Counted from the first letter of the stretch, positions 1 through 11,169 are shown. The stretch: 64,000 nt of DNA from Epiperipatus broadwayi (GCA_028023455.1 JAQFVV010000027.1:6509845-6573844); one strand, 5' to 3'. Program-made: numbers and translations. Notes: a model not told the origin generated them from the letters alone.

Positions 1-1146
1 ATGATATAAACTGCTAGACAAAAAGGGCTGATTGTTTTTTCTGTGTTTGCTGTTATTAGTAGTGTGTCCACGAGTCGAAGAGCAGTAGATCATCATCATC
101 AAAGGATTTCTTTTCCCAAGTCCTGTAGGTCATTAAGTCGATTACTGTTCTAAACAGACTACCCTCGTCTTATTATTTTGAAGTACCTCAAGAGGCTCAT
201 CGAGAGTTGTATATTAAGGCCTATAGACAGTAGTGGAGGTAAAATGATTAATAGCTTTTCCTTAATTGTGTGGATAGTATTTGCTGGGAAATAATTAACC
301 TGAGACTTAAGCTCTATAAATTTCAAACTGTATACTCGCGTTAAAGATCAATAAAGTACTTATTTATTTTTCTTCCAAATTTGTATATGAATTACTATTG
401 CTTAAAATATTACTGTTATTTTATTGAGTTCTTTTATATGTATTTGTTTTCTGGTAACCCAGTCTTAGTTGGGGACACAGCACCTGCTCTTGCTATACCA
501 TTCAGGTCATCGGCTTGAGTTTCCAAACATCATTATGATTTTGAACCCAAAATATCCCTGACTTATCATACAGATCTGATAGACATATGTTCACAATCTT
601 TTTGATAAATGTTGAGTATAAACGTATTTAATTTATTGCTGAGCTTATATAAGCTTAGGCTATTCAAAAATCTAGTCCATTAGGTGCATATCAGCATATT
701 AGGAGTAAGTCACGGTGCTGGCTGATTGTAGTACAGCTAGGAATTATTTGGTACTGCCAGCTGCTATCAGTTAATTACTTGTGTACAGATGATTGCAAAG
801 CAGACTGGTGTTAGGCCCAATTAAATATATACTATTACGACCTTTGTATTGTCTTGTTTTGTTAGAGAATAAATTATTTTGACAGTTTTCTGTATAGGAA
901 CAGTGGTATAATTAATATTGTGACTACTTGGCAAAAATAATACAATCCTTCACAGAGCGTTAATTTATTATATTACAAGATTTATATTCCTCTCATCCAA
1001 CTATTACTATTTATTGGTTTCCTTATTATTGTTATTAGACATTCAAAAAAAATATTTGTTTTATACTAAAAAATCATAGTTTGTAAATGACAAAATAAAA
1101 CATACAAAGTTAGGAAATAAATAAGGTTTTACTTCAATGACATATA
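1..1146. other. Non-coding AT-rich flank, no gene seen
   Basis: I see no open frame or splice-bounded exon here. If the secernin gene extends upstream, this stretch is intronic or lies before it. The expected N-terminal secernin motifs (for example a W-G-A-E-x-G-A-N-E-like segment) were looked for by eye and not found. Confidence 0.5.
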
Positions 1147-1284
1147 TAAATCTATAAGTGCTTTGCGTACAGACAATGCAACTTTAAATTTAATTTTATA
1201 TTAAGCTAAGCACTTTCGGGAGATATGTACTCTCATATTCATCTAGGCATGTAATGAGAAAATATCTATAATGCATATGATATG
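1147..1284 (-). repeat. Left terminal inverted repeat of the PLE
   Basis: This segment matches the reverse complement of 5261-5401 with only scattered mismatches and small indels. Homology stops abruptly at both inner ends. Inverted terminal copies arise commonly in Penelope-like insertions. Confidence 0.85.
1204..1247 (-). ncRNA. Hammerhead-like motif in left PLE terminus (non-canonical)
   Basis: Read on the minus strand, the order is outer stem, UGAAUAUGA, a GAG/CUC hairpin, CGAAA, GUGCUU, outer stem. This follows the hammerhead order (helix I, CUGAUGA-like box, helix II, GAAA, helix III, helix I), but the box has extra bases and lacks C3. It is the same motif as at 5301-5343, 30981-31021, 48069-48111, 48155-48197 and 55190-55230. 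Activity is uncertain. Confidence 0.35.
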
Positions 1285-1437
1285 AAAATCAGAATACCTC
1301 CGGATCTATCCATTTACTTCTTCTCCTCTTTGAATTTTTGCTAATGTGAAAATTCTTAAACCAGATGTACCTCCCAGGCTTATGCTTGATTGCGGAGCAG
1401 CTCACTATTTTAACACTTCTATCATAATCGATGGCTC

Positions 1438-1800
1438 ATAGACGAATTAGGCTTCGGAAGATATAGCATCAAATCAACTTTCGAGTTTGTAGACAAAATC
1501 AAAAACGCAGTTGTGCATCCAACATTTAAAATTGCATCATTAGATATCACGGAACTTTACGGGTCTATTGACTGTAAATAATCCATTGAATTAATCAGCC
1601 ATGAACTAACAGCTAAGAACTTTTCACCTACGTGTTTGGCATTCATCATCATTTTCTTAAAATGGCTAGATGTGAATATAATTGCTATATTTAGAAATAA
1701 ATGTTTGATGACATATTTATTGTTGCAACAGAAAATATTATACTTGACATACAAAATAACCTGCAGAAACTCTTAATCTCACCATAGTTTGGGAAAACCC
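1438..1800 (+). pseudogene. PLE reverse transcriptase fragment (motif A region)
   Basis: One frame reads a segment like SIKSTFEFVDKIKNA followed by ASLDITELYGSID. This corresponds to the Penelope-like RT motif A (LDI/VTxLYxSI), with the catalytic Asp in LDIT. A stop follows within three codons, and the frame further on is only faintly RT-like. The YxDD box was not found. The domain is a relic. Known for the family: PLE RTs are related to telomerase RT. Confidence 0.65.
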
Positions 1801-2211
1801 ACAACAGGAAGTTAAGTACTGTAACAGTCAGAAAACGTGTGACTCGTAAACGTAGTGCAGAATTCGACCACCACACAGGACAGCAGCACCATCGAGGTAG
1901 CGAAGTCACCCGTGGTACTGAGTTCGAACATAGTTTATCGGTTCCACAATACAATCCACGAAACAACGCATCTGATGCGACATTAGTAAATATTTCTTTA
2001 GGCACAGTGGTCAGGGACATGCAAGAGATTCATGATTTTATTTTCGAGTTAGCCAATAATCAAACTAATATTAATTAAACCTTCATATTTACATAATCGA
2101 GGAAATATTATATAGAATGGGTATCGAATAAATGAAATGTAACCGCAGACGTATAATTTAAAATTATTTATTAACATATTTTAATAAGAAAATCATTTAC
2201 TAATAATATTT

Positions 2212-2440
2212 TATGGATTCAAAGCTTCATTAGCGGGATTTACAATACTATTATATTTTAAAGAATACATTTATTTATTTATACATTATTTTATATTGAG
2301 GACTTCAGTAGCGGTAGTTCCGATACTGTAATGTATACAAAAGGAATACTTATTATTTGTTTCGACCTTATTTTATCTTGAGGACCTCAGTAACGGTATT
2401 TCCGATACTATAATGTTTACAAAAGGAATAAATTTATTTG
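2212..2440. repeat. Three imperfect tandem repeats (~75-85 bp)
   Basis: Three successive units share the order: gga(c)ttcaaagc/ttcagtagcgg, then a GATACTRTAATGT-like stretch, then an AAAGGAATA-like stretch and a T/A-rich spacer. The second and third units (about 2297-2352 and 2380-2432) are the closest pair. They lie in the gap between the RT and endonuclease parts of the PLE. Confidence 0.6.
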
Positions 2441-2750
2441 AAGGTGTAATCTAGCTACCTAAAATTCTCGAGTATTTCTAATGCATGCCTTGGGGAATTT
2501 ATACCTTTGCAATGCAAGAGTCTAAAGCAAGATTTAAGAGTAGCGGCGGACATATATTTATTTAATTAAAATATTTATTTTATGACTAAGGGCAAACATT
2601 TATTTGAGAGTGAATTACGAAGATAATGCAGAGGCGGAGTGATATATAGAATAATAAAATTATGTAAAGGAACACGTGGTACGCTTTAGAAAGGCGATAT
2701 GGAATGGCAGTATATTGAAACTGCAATGCCGCGAATGAGTTTATAAGACT

Positions 2751-2778
2751 GTCGGGCTGGTCTCTGCCTCAGCCCGAC
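2751..2778. other. GC-rich perfect stem-loop
   Basis: GTCGGGCTG pairs perfectly with CAGCCCGAC (9 bp) across a 10-base loop. It stands out because it sits in the only moderately GC-rich stretch (about 2620-2990) of an otherwise very AT-rich neighbourhood. I recognise no family; the stretch may be a separate transposon insertion within the PLE. Confidence 0.5.
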
Positions 2779-3549
2779 GAAGTAAGGTGTCACAAGCATA
2801 ACCAGGGACAAGCGATCCATGTCGCAATTTTCCGGCTGGCTGCATGACGGGTCAAATCCTATGGGAGCATTTATTATGTCCGCTTGTGTAGGACGACTGG
2901 GGTTAATTTCAACCCTGAAGAATCCGGAATATTTACGGTGGAATAGATCATCGCGTCTTTAAAACGTAACACATGTATAAGTATAAACGATTATGATAAG
3001 ATTTAAATAGATTTCTAATTCGCCCTACATTATCAACATTTACTAAAGAACGTTGGTGACTCTCAAAGAAATGTAATTTTCTGGAATTATTCATGATGAT
3101 TTAATAAATACAAAACATATATAAATTGGGAATTATTATAACTAATACGTCAGCCATTTGCGAAGTAGTAGACTCCTGCATTACAATAAATGATGCATTG
3201 AATGCGTGTTGATTTATATGAAAGTTAAGTTAGTTATGAAAGCAAATATTAATGAAAATTTGACACGCATTCATTGTTCCAAGCGATCATAGATTTAAAC
3301 TTTGAAAATTGAGACAATTATGAGCATGCAATAATTAAATAATAACGATAGATAAAATGTAGATTTGAGAAATATGCACCCAAGAAAGATAGAGTGAGGT
3401 AAGCTAGATTATTAGAGAAATTTACACATTAAATTAATTATTCAATTTTAGTTATACAAATGATAGTTTTTACATTTTATAATTTAGATAAGTAATATGA
3501 AGAAGTGTTATAGCATATTATTAGAGTACTCGAGTTTGAACACAGACAG

Positions 3550-3830
3550 CTACTTGTTTTATAAGAAGTTTTCTGATTCCATTAGTTTAGCAGCAAAAAG
3601 TTCACGAGTGGCAATTCTTTCTTGTATTTAGATATTTCATTTACTTTCACAGCAGCAGCAGCTTTCTCATTTATTTCAGGCAGCAGATCTTCATGGTGAA
3701 TTTATGACGGGCAATGGAAAGTTCGGCATCCAATAGGCCATCTCCCGATGGAGAATAATCTAGGTGCTTTACTCGGTCATACCTTGGCAGGAACAAATTA
3801 TTTTTATATTTTTGGAGACTCTCAGTGATC
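3550..3830 (-). pseudogene. Unrecognised coding-like trace, frameshifted
   Basis: On the minus strand a frame reads RYDRVKHLDYSPSGDGLLDA then ELSIARHKF. After a one-base shift it continues as EDLLPEINEKAAAAVKVNE and ISKYKKELPLVN. The charged, low-stop composition with an alanine run looks once coding, unlike the surrounding AT-rich DNA. I cannot name the family. It could be a host exon or retrocopy, or part of a transposon inserted in the PLE. Confidence 0.25.
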
Positions 3831-4522
3831 AAGAGCAAAGCTAAAGTTGAAATGAATGTCTCCAGCAAGTCTAAGATGGCCTCTTTTCTTATCTTGATCT
3901 CTCACATTTTTGTTAAGATATTTTTAGGTTCTACTGAGGATAATCAATGCCTTATGTTGGTTCTAATTATAAAGAAAGCTGCCATTCTATTGTTTACATT
4001 TTACATTTACTAATTACATTTTGGGGAATTTTTCTTTAATTAAACTGTTATCTATCACTGACCGATGCTTTTAAATTTCAAAGACAAAAAGGGAACATAA
4101 GATTATTTTAACTTTTAATTAAATATTTCATCAGATTTTTTTAGAATTATTATTAAACGAAATTTAAACAAAGCGATAAATACAAACTTTATAATCCAAA
4201 ATAAATGATTAAAATTATACAAAATCATATAACTAAAGAAATCTAAATTATATTATTTTATCCCTATTTCTTGCCTTTAATTTGAGATCGAAATGTGAGA
4301 GTCTTTATGCTGAATTCTACATATATTTATACATTTTTAATATTGCTACACACACAATTCGATACCAAAAAGTTTAAATTTGGGCGGGATAGACCGGTCA
4401 GTGAGAGACGACAGAAAAAGGTGAAACTTAAGATTCGAATACGAATCTTACTTGTTTCAGTACTTAGATATTCGCATTAGTAGATACACCCATAAGCTGG
4501 ATTACCAAATGTAGTAAAACCT

Positions 4523-5232
4523 ATGGAAGTTAAAGGCATAATTCATCCTGACTCCTATGCACCCCAAACTCACAAACTTGCAGCCCTCTCAGCATTTCTC
4601 TTCAGGAACCACTCCTTATGCAAAGAAGAGGCTGACATGAGAGACAATCTAACCCACTATATAGATGATCTCGTCAATATAGGACAGAAATGGACAATCA
4701 TCAACAAAAAAGTCAATCAATTTTTTTATAAAATAAATCATCAACAACAGAAAGTAAACAAACCATGCATCCTTATTCCATACATCCACTCATTATCTAA
4801 ACAAATAATAAACTTTCCAATGAATTCAAAATTGCTTTTCATTCATTCCCCTCCACCAATAGATTAATCAATAATACTAAGGACAAAGTAACACCCAAAT
4901 TGATTCATCACATCGTATACAAAATCACCTGCCCTCATAATAATTGTCACACCACTTACTATGGTGAAACCAAGGCAAATATTGCAACCAGATTATCCCC
5001 GCACAAATACTTATATAATAGAACCAAAACCAAGGCACTGGGTAATTCAGTATTTGCTGAACATGAGAAAACCACTGGCCACATTTTTCAACCATCAGCA
5101 GCAAGTGTTGTTTGTATGGAGAGAAACAATGCAAAACGCAATATTAAAGAGGCTTGCTACATAGCAAGTGATCCTGCAGCAATTAATAGAAAAGAAGCTT
5201 GCTTCTTCATATCAAGAAAATGGATGTTGTAA
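4523..5232 (+). pseudogene. PLE C-terminal region with GIY-YIG endonuclease
   Basis: Two overlapping frames join across a frameshift near 4850. The first (114 aa) has the PLE thumb signature SYAPQTHKLAAL and the linker ending in SLSKQI. The second (from about 4855, 110 aa after 4900) has HHIVYKITCPHNNC, then TTYYGET, then ATRLSPHKY. This is the GIY-YIG nuclease core: VYKI and YYG stand for GIY and YIG, the Arg is in ATRL, and the CxxxxC pair is typical of PLE endonucleases. The nuclease nicks target DNA to prime reverse transcription. The frame after the shift is intact to a stop at 5230, so decay is moderate. It ends about 30 bp before the right terminal repeat, as expected. Confidence 0.8.
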
Positions 5233-5260
5233 ATGATGCACTCAAATTTACATATATTTG

Positions 5261-5401
5261 CATATCATATGCATTATAGATATTTTCTCATTACATGCGT
5301 AGCTATGAATATGGCAGTACATATCTCCCAAAAGTGCTCAGCTTAATATATAATTAAATTTAAAGCTTCATTGTCTGTGCGCAAAGCACTTATAGATTTA
5401 A
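5261..5401 (+). repeat. Right terminal inverted repeat of the PLE
   Basis: This is the inverted counterpart of 1147-1284. It follows shortly after the endonuclease stop codon, so it is the 3' terminal region. It contains the hammerhead-like motif at 5301-5343. Confidence 0.85.
5301..5343 (+). ncRNA. Hammerhead-like motif in right PLE terminus (non-canonical)
   Basis: The outer stem AGCU/AGCU encloses AUGAAUAUG, a short weak hairpin, CCAAAAGUGCUC and closure. Compared with its homologues the GAAA box is mutated to AAAA here. Hammerheads are known from PLE terminal repeats, which makes the assignment plausible by position, but the core deviates. Confidence 0.3.
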
Positions 5402-5507
5402 AGTTAGGGAATGAAGTTGTAGAAATTATGAACAAACAAGTGAGTATGATTATTCAGTTTCTTTCAACTGTTTTGTAAATATTTTCACAATACAGACATA
5501 GAAACTT

Positions 5508-6340
5508 ATAATAGTCAAGCAATATCTTTATTTTGTCAATAGGGAGACCTCTCAACCATGACACAAGATAGCGACCTTTATAAAGATAAGAGTGGCTGTC
5601 TTATCTTTAACCTAACTTTTCTTTTATATAGGCCAATCTGAAGCATCTTGATTTGGGAGTGTGAAGCTGTTGTTATCTCCACTGTTTAAGACCACTATTT
5701 CCTATATAAACTATTATTCACAAAATCTTGCAATTTACAATGAATTAACATTACAATCTTTATATTGGAAATATATAAACTATTGTAGAGTTATAATTAT
5801 TTATTAAACGCTCAGGAAGTATATGTGTAAATACTTTTAAGACAGGCTTTAACCTGTATCAAATGTGCCTTGAAATTTATATAATAGTCAAGCAATGTAT
5901 TTTGTCAGTAGAGGGACCTCTCATACCACAACACAAGGTAATGACAAAGCCTGTCTTAAAAGTATTTACATATATTTCCTGCTTAATAAATAATTATAAC
6001 TCTACAATAGTTTTTATATTTGCAGTATAAAGATCATATTAACTCGTAAATTGCAAGATTTTGCGAATGTTAATTTGTATAGGAAAAAGTGGACTTTTTA
6101 AACAGTGGGAGAACAACAGTTTAACGCTCCCAAATCAAAATGCTTCAGATTGGCCTATATAAGTGGAAAGTTAGGTTAAAGTAAGATGGCCGCTCTTATC
6201 TTTATAAAAGTTGCTATATTGTGTTGTGGTTTGAGAGGTCCCTCTACTGGCAAAATAAGGATATTGCTTGATTATTATAAATTTCAAGGCACATTTGATA
6301 CAGGTTAAAGCCTGTTTTAAAAGTAAGCCTGTATGTTCAA
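5508..6340. repeat. Long foldback (MITE-like) element
   Basis: Arms 5508-5850 and about 5947-6278 are inverted copies; for example GGCCAATCTGAAGC at 5631 pairs with 6142-6155. The roughly 100-bp centre and the outer right flank (6279-6340) repeat the same terminal sequence again, so the structure is nested. No transposase frame is present. It lies just upstream of a secernin exon. Confidence 0.75.
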
Positions 6341-6668
6341 TAAATAATTATAACAATACGGACATAGGTAGATGTGGTTATTAGAAATTCGCTGATCTTT
6401 ATTTTTACATATGCCTGTGTGTGTTTGCATTATGTTAATGGCTAGATGGTGGCGGCAATTTAATTAGAGAACTTACTGCATGTGTATATATATTTTTAGA
6501 AATGGCATTTTATGTTCTATATTGTGTGCCCACATAGTTGACACTCAGGAGTAGAACTAAAAATATTTTATATATTCATGCACATTTGATCTATCAATTT
6601 TTTTTTTATATTTTAATTAAACATAAATACAGTATTTGCTTTTAATTTTTTTATTATTTTTGGTCCAG

Positions 6669-6868
6669 ATTAGGTTTGGAAAGAGCTAAAACTGCAAAAG
6701 AGGCAGTTGATGTTATTTCAAGTTTACTAGAGAAACATGGTCAGGGTGGCCCTTGCTCAGATCAAGATATTGAAATGACTTATCATAATAGTTTTTTAAT
6801 TGCCGACCCAAGTGAGGCTTGGGTATTGGAAACAGCAGGAATTTATTGGGCAGCTGAAAGAATTACAA
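6669..6868 (+). CDS. Secernin, internal exon
   Basis: The acceptor ...CCAG precedes 6669 and the donor GTAATT starts at 6869. The exon encodes [20 protein letters not shown], then [11 protein letters not shown], then [26 protein letters not shown]. This aligns closely with human SCRN1 (LGLERG...EALDVI..LLEEHGQGG; AWVLET.GKYWAAEKV). Secernins are cytosolic proteins of the C69 peptidase (Ntn-hydrolase) family linked to regulated exocytosis in mast cells. The first base completes an Arg codon begun upstream; the last base is the first of a split AGT (Ser). Earlier exons, with the nucleophile Cys, are outside the window. Confidence 0.93.
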
Positions 6869-6952
6869 GTAATTTACATGTAAATATATACTGTGATTTT
6901 GCTATTTTATTTCTACGTGTGCAATTCAATTATTTCTTTCTATAAATGATAG

Positions 6953-7156
6953 GTGGCGTTCGAAACATTAGTAATTGCCTCACTATTGGAACGAAAATCG
7001 ATTCTATGTCAGAAGGTTTAATAGAAAAAAGTCAGGGATTGGGCTTCTGGAAGCCTGAAAATGGAGAATTTAACTTTTCCAAAGCCTTTAGTCTTTCTTC
7101 AGGAGATAGTCGCTACAAATGTGGCAAAGAACTTTTAAACAACTTATCAGTTTCGG
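6953..7156 (+). CDS. Secernin, internal exon
   Basis: It follows an 84-bp intron (6869-6952, GT..AG) and restores the frame exactly: A plus GT gives Ser, then GVRNISNCLTIGTKIDSMSE, GLGFWKPENGEFNFSKAFSL and ELLNNLSVSG. The human counterpart reads GVRCICSQLSLTTKMD...QGWWTGEGEFNFSEVFS, so domain order and spacing are conserved. The donor GTAAGT at 7157 is a perfect consensus. The last G is the first base of a Gly codon finished at 16215. No internal stop or frameshift is seen. Confidence 0.93.
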
Positions 7157-7492
7157 GTAAGTGCTGTTGCCAAGAAGATTATAATTTTAGAATAAATTTT
7201 ATATTTTACAATTTTTTGATTCGTAATTATTGATGTTAATTTTAAAGGCCATTAAATAACTTGCTTTTAGTTTTAACAGAAAAATAAAACTTCTGATAAA
7301 AGCAATATCAAAAATTCAATAAATAAATTTATAGATTTTATATTTCTTTAAATAAATTATATAAATAATTTTTTAACTGGAAAAAAAATAAATAAAAAGA
7401 AACAAATTGGTGCTTAAATATTTTTTAAATGCCGTTTTTAGTAATGATCAATGAATTTTACTCATGCAGCATTTGATTGTAATTTTATTTAA

Positions 7493-7810
7493 AAGGAAAT
7501 AATTCGACCTCACTTGCTCCATATTATAAATCAGCGATGTCAAATAGTAGGATACGTTCATTCCAGCCACAAGATTAAGAGTTTAAGAAAATAAGAATGA
7601 CCGTTTTAGTTTCAAACCTAAACACACTTTTATAGGCTAATCTTAAGTGTCTTGGAATGAGAATGTGAATATATACTAAATCACTCACTTAAAATAAGAC
7701 AGTCATTCTTATTTCCTTAAAGTCTTTGTTCTGTGGCTAGGATGAGAGTAACCTAGTATTTAACATCGCTGACTTATAGTACGATGCCAGTGAGGAATGA
7801 TCGTTTCCTT
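7493..7810. repeat. Palindromic MITE-like element in secernin intron
   Basis: The two halves are inverted copies about a centre near 7651. Terminal AAGGAAA pairs with TTTCCTT, and CAGCGATGT (7532) pairs with ACATCGCTG (7763). It is 318 bp with no coding capacity. The TIRs do not let me assign a superfamily. Confidence 0.75.
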
Positions 7811-7859
7811 GTAAATAGAATGTCTTTTTTGGTAAACATGTATTACCCTGATGAATTAA

Positions 7860-8036
7860 TTGAAGGGGAATAATATATAAATATTTTATAAAATATGTTT
7901 TATTTAATTTGATAGTAATTCATGAAAAATCAAAAAAACAATTCTTTTCTTCAACCACAATTTGAGTTGTTATATTTAACTTGAAATAAAAATATGAGCT
8001 ATCTATAAATTAATTAATTCAGTCACAAGGCCCCTC
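7860..8036 (+). repeat. Half-copy of the 12.2-kb palindromic repeat
   Basis: It shares with 12195-12325 the order TTTAATTTGA..., runs of A/T, CAATTTGGGTTGTTA-like sequence and a TAAATTAATTAATT-like end. Only one arm is present. Confidence 0.55.
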
Positions 8037-8284
8037 CCCCACTCTTTATTTCAAGATAAAATATTTTATATATATTATTTTGTTCATTTTTATAATTGAG
8101 ATTTTTTGAAATGGATTTAAATTTAAAAATAATGTAAACAATGTCACTGTATTTCTTCTAGTCTTTGTGGTTGAATTAGCGTGCGTTAAAAATCTTTCTA
8201 AATATTTTTTTTGTTTATGAAGACAAGGTTTTAATAATAATAAATGTTTATTGTAAACACTTTTTAGTGAATATGAAATAAATG

Positions 8285-10055
8285 TGATGTGATGTAGCTT
8301 CTTCTTAAACGAAGTCAAGAATCTCTCAGCAATTATGCCCAGAGAAAACTGTTAGCTACTTAATTTTACATTCACCAGTCTAAGTTTTCCCATATTCTGC
8401 TCCATCCTATTTCCACAACATAATCTTTGTCAACTTTATGGCCTTTATATCTAAATCCCCCTTATCTTTTCCCAAACCAAAGCATAAAAACTAATAATCC
8501 ACTTTCTGTATAATCACTTTTATCATATTTACTTTTCCACAACTTCATTATATGTGCCCTTTCTGTTTTCAAGGATTTACATTCAATTAACAGATGCATA
8601 ATATTTTCTATTCCTTCCTTACATAATTTACAGACTAAATCACCCATATTTTTCCATTTACATGTTTATTCTCTTGTTGCTTAAGATCCTGTTCGAGCCC
8701 TAAACAATAAACTACTTTTCTTACTATTATCATATATTAACTCGCATCTAATATTCAGTTTATTTCTATATATATTTAAACTCTTTTTACTCTCCATAAG
8801 CCTTAAACAATAAACTATTTTCCTTACTATTATCATATATTAACTCGCATCTAATATTCAATTTATTTCTATATATATTTAAACTCTTTTTACTGTCCAT
8901 ACTAGTTCTCCATCTTGCTAACTCCCTATTCTTTATTAATAAATCTATTCTTTTATCCCATTCCTTACCACTATAACACTCAACAATCCTCCTAACACAA
9001 TCATCCCATCTTTGGTATAAATATACTGATATAAATTCTTTATCCAAATCTTTGGCATACTGCATTACCTTTCTCACCTATCTTGTTACCTGCCCTTTAC
9101 TCATAACCCAATTAAATACTATTTTGGCTATTCTTTTATTCTCCATAAACTGCAATATACCAAACATTTTTATTTTACTCTTTGCATCTCTCATATGAAA
9201 ACTTGACCATCCCATTTCTCCTTGAATTGTCTCCCTTGCTGTCCATACATCTGCATTCAATGCATGTCTTCCTACTTCCCTTTGAACTTTTTCTAAGTAA
9301 TTTAATACCCCTTTACTAACACATAATGCATCATTACCATATGTTAACCTTGCTATTGCAACTCCCATATAATTCTAGTTACATCATATTTATTATATGA
9401 AAACACTATTAATTTTTTTAATCAATCCTTTTCTTTGCTTCATTTATCAATTTTTTCTTCCATTCATCCAAATAATTTTTCTGATTACTTAAAATAATTC
9501 CCAAATAACAATATCTATTCACCACACTTAACTTAATATCTCCCAATAAAAATTCTACATCTTCTCTTTTTTCAGTATTAACCATCATTATCTTTGATTT
9601 TTCTTCGCTAAATTTAATCCCCATCTCTTTACCCACCCTTGCACATGTACTCAGCATAACTTCCATATCTTCTTTCTGCACACAAAAATATATCATCCGC
9701 AAAAAAAAGATCTGACAAAATATGTGCTCCCTTACTACCTATTAAAGGTATCTCTATCCCTCTTCCTAATCTTTCTATTGCTCTTTCCATTTCACTCAAA
9801 TACAACACAAACAAAATAGGTGACATAGGGCTTCCTTGCCTTAGTCCCACCTCATTTTTAACTTTAATTAATTCTATATTTCCTAATTGATATATATAAT
9901 AATTATTTTCATATAATTTCTTAATAATATCAACTAAAACTTCATCCATTCCCAAATTTGTTAAACTTATCCATAATCTATTTCTATTTACTCTATCATA
10001 TGCCTTCTCTATATCTATAAAACTCATATATAACTTTACCTGCCATCTAGTGCTC
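8285..10055 (-). mobile_element. 5'-truncated CR1/L2-like LINE, in secernin intron
   Basis: Read on the minus strand from 10055, the RT frame shows motif A (FIDIEKAYDRVNRNRLW), motif B (GLRQGSPMSPILFVLYL), the catalytic FADD box (FFADDIFLC, 9700 region) and a motif D-like EEKSKIMM. Then come the linker QGEMGWSSFHMRDAKSKI, AKIVFNWVMSKGQVTR and a C-terminal CCHC finger (CKLCKEGIENIMHLLIEC, C-x2-C-x8-H-x4-C). Frames at 9629-10057, 9418-9702, 9078-9368, 8787-9077 and 8462-8647 are split by few lesions, so the copy is fairly young. It starts within RT, the usual 5' truncation, and ends in a CATCACATCACATTT-type tail. Same family as 42580-47235. Confidence 0.88.
8700..8905 (-). repeat. Tandem duplication (~107 bp) within the LINE
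   Basis: The stretch from the CCTTAAACAATAAACT-like start to ACTCTTTTTACTSTCCATA occurs twice in direct succession (about 8700-8802 and 8806-8908) with few differences. It duplicates the linker before the CCHC finger. Confidence 0.75.
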
Positions 10056-10274
10056 ATCTTTGAAAGCTTCCCAAACTGATGTCTTGCATTTTGAAATTGG
10101 GCTTGCTATTGCAATTATACTAGACAACCCTGAAATATTTTGTGTCATATTGTGTTCTCATTGTTAACTAATGTGAACAAAATTTGAAGGAAATCTATTT
10201 GATAGAAGTATATTTAAAAATCAATTACAAGATTTGATATAAACAGATAAATAGAATTTTTAAGTTAAATAAAA

Positions 10275-10780
10275 TGACCAAACATCACATGATCATCATT
10301 TCTTATGCTTGCTCAAAACTGTTATTAAAACAGGCAAAACTTTCCGTACAGTAGTACCACTCAGTGCAAGCCAGAGTAATCAGTGGATGCCAGAAGATTT
10401 GTGCATAAAATCCCTATCTAGTGCCTGCTCATCCAACATCTCCAGACTAGTTTCTGGCTTGTGGCTTTCATCAGTGAGGAGTTTTGGTTCTTACTATATA
10501 AGCTAATGAGGCTAGATTAAAAATATTGTGTTTTCAATTTTATTTTCATAGTTTTGGAGCTAAGTAGAGATAAAAGGTGGCTGCTGGAGGATTGCATTAG
10601 ATCCTAAGATTTATGTGCAGTGCTCTCAAATCCAAGGCTCCTCACTGATGAAGGCCACAAACAGAAACTAGTCTGAAGATGTTGAATGAGTAGGCACTTG
10701 TTAGGGGTTTTAGGCACAAGCCTTCTGGCATCCATTGATTATTCTGGCATGGCACTACTGTATGGAAAGTTTTGCCTGTC
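10275..10780. mobile_element. Family A hammerhead foldback element with TSD
   Basis: The left half is an inverted (minus) family A copy and the right half (from about 10495) a + copy, so the two are head to head. TAAATAAAA occurs at 10266-10274 and again at 10781-10789, which fits a 9-bp target-site duplication. The left arm holds an intact hammerhead core (10440-10479). The right arm's ribozyme (10640-10678) keeps CTGATGA and GAAAC but has a damaged helix II. There is no protein coding capacity, so movement must be in trans. Confidence 0.75.
10440..10479 (-). ncRNA. Hammerhead ribozyme, family A
   Basis: Minus strand: CCUCA, CUGAUGA, A-AGC-CACAA-GCC-A, GAAA, C-UA-G, U-C, UGGAG. Core boxes are intact. 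Helix III is the minimal palindrome ACUAGU. Helix II has one A/C mismatch and helix I one mismatch. Predicted cleavage is after the C of GUC. Confidence 0.7.
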
Positions 10781-11169
10781 TAAATAAAACTATTTTAAAA
10801 ATATATAAACATTTTTGGAATGAAATAAACAGATAAATGAATTAAGTAAGGAGTTTGAATAATATAAAAATAATTAAGAAAGTTTATTCTGGAAAATGGA
10901 TGTGTTTCCCAAAATAATCTATCAAACCAATAGGAGACATTTAATCAGTCCCGTTGCAGTTAAAACTTCCGATAATTGCAGAATTATTAGTTAATTCACT
11001 GTTGCTAGTTAGTCTATTACCTTTAATGTATGTTTGGACAGCTAAACTAAGCTGATTTATATTTTAAATAGTGTATTATATCAAAGCCACATTTTGTTAA
11101 AAGAAGAAAGATTTGAACCAATTACCCACTCCTTTTCAGAAGAATAGCGTCCATTGTTATCATCATTAA

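Larger units (their letters stand above)
1147..5401 (+). mobile_element. Decayed Penelope-like retroelement (PLE)
   Basis: The element is bounded by an inverted terminal repeat of about 138 bp (1147-1284 against 5261-5401). Inside it, on the + strand, are an RT fragment around 1438-1600 and a C-terminal thumb/linker plus GIY-YIG endonuclease at 4523-5232. Penelope-like elements are the retroelement class that joins RT to a GIY-YIG endonuclease and often has inverted or direct terminal repeats. The middle (about 1800-4500) carries no recognisable RT core, so the element is deleted, interrupted or badly decayed. Stops and a frameshift show it is inactive. Confidence 0.8.

Noticed and set aside
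1746-1775. Apparent YKITC start of a second GIY-YIG domain
   Set aside because: Only five residues match, a stop follows and no YIG half is present.
1839-2078. 79-codon frame of charged and His-rich residues
   Set aside because: It has no recognisable domain and sits between PLE fragments. It may be decayed PLE sequence in another frame, but I cannot support a gene.
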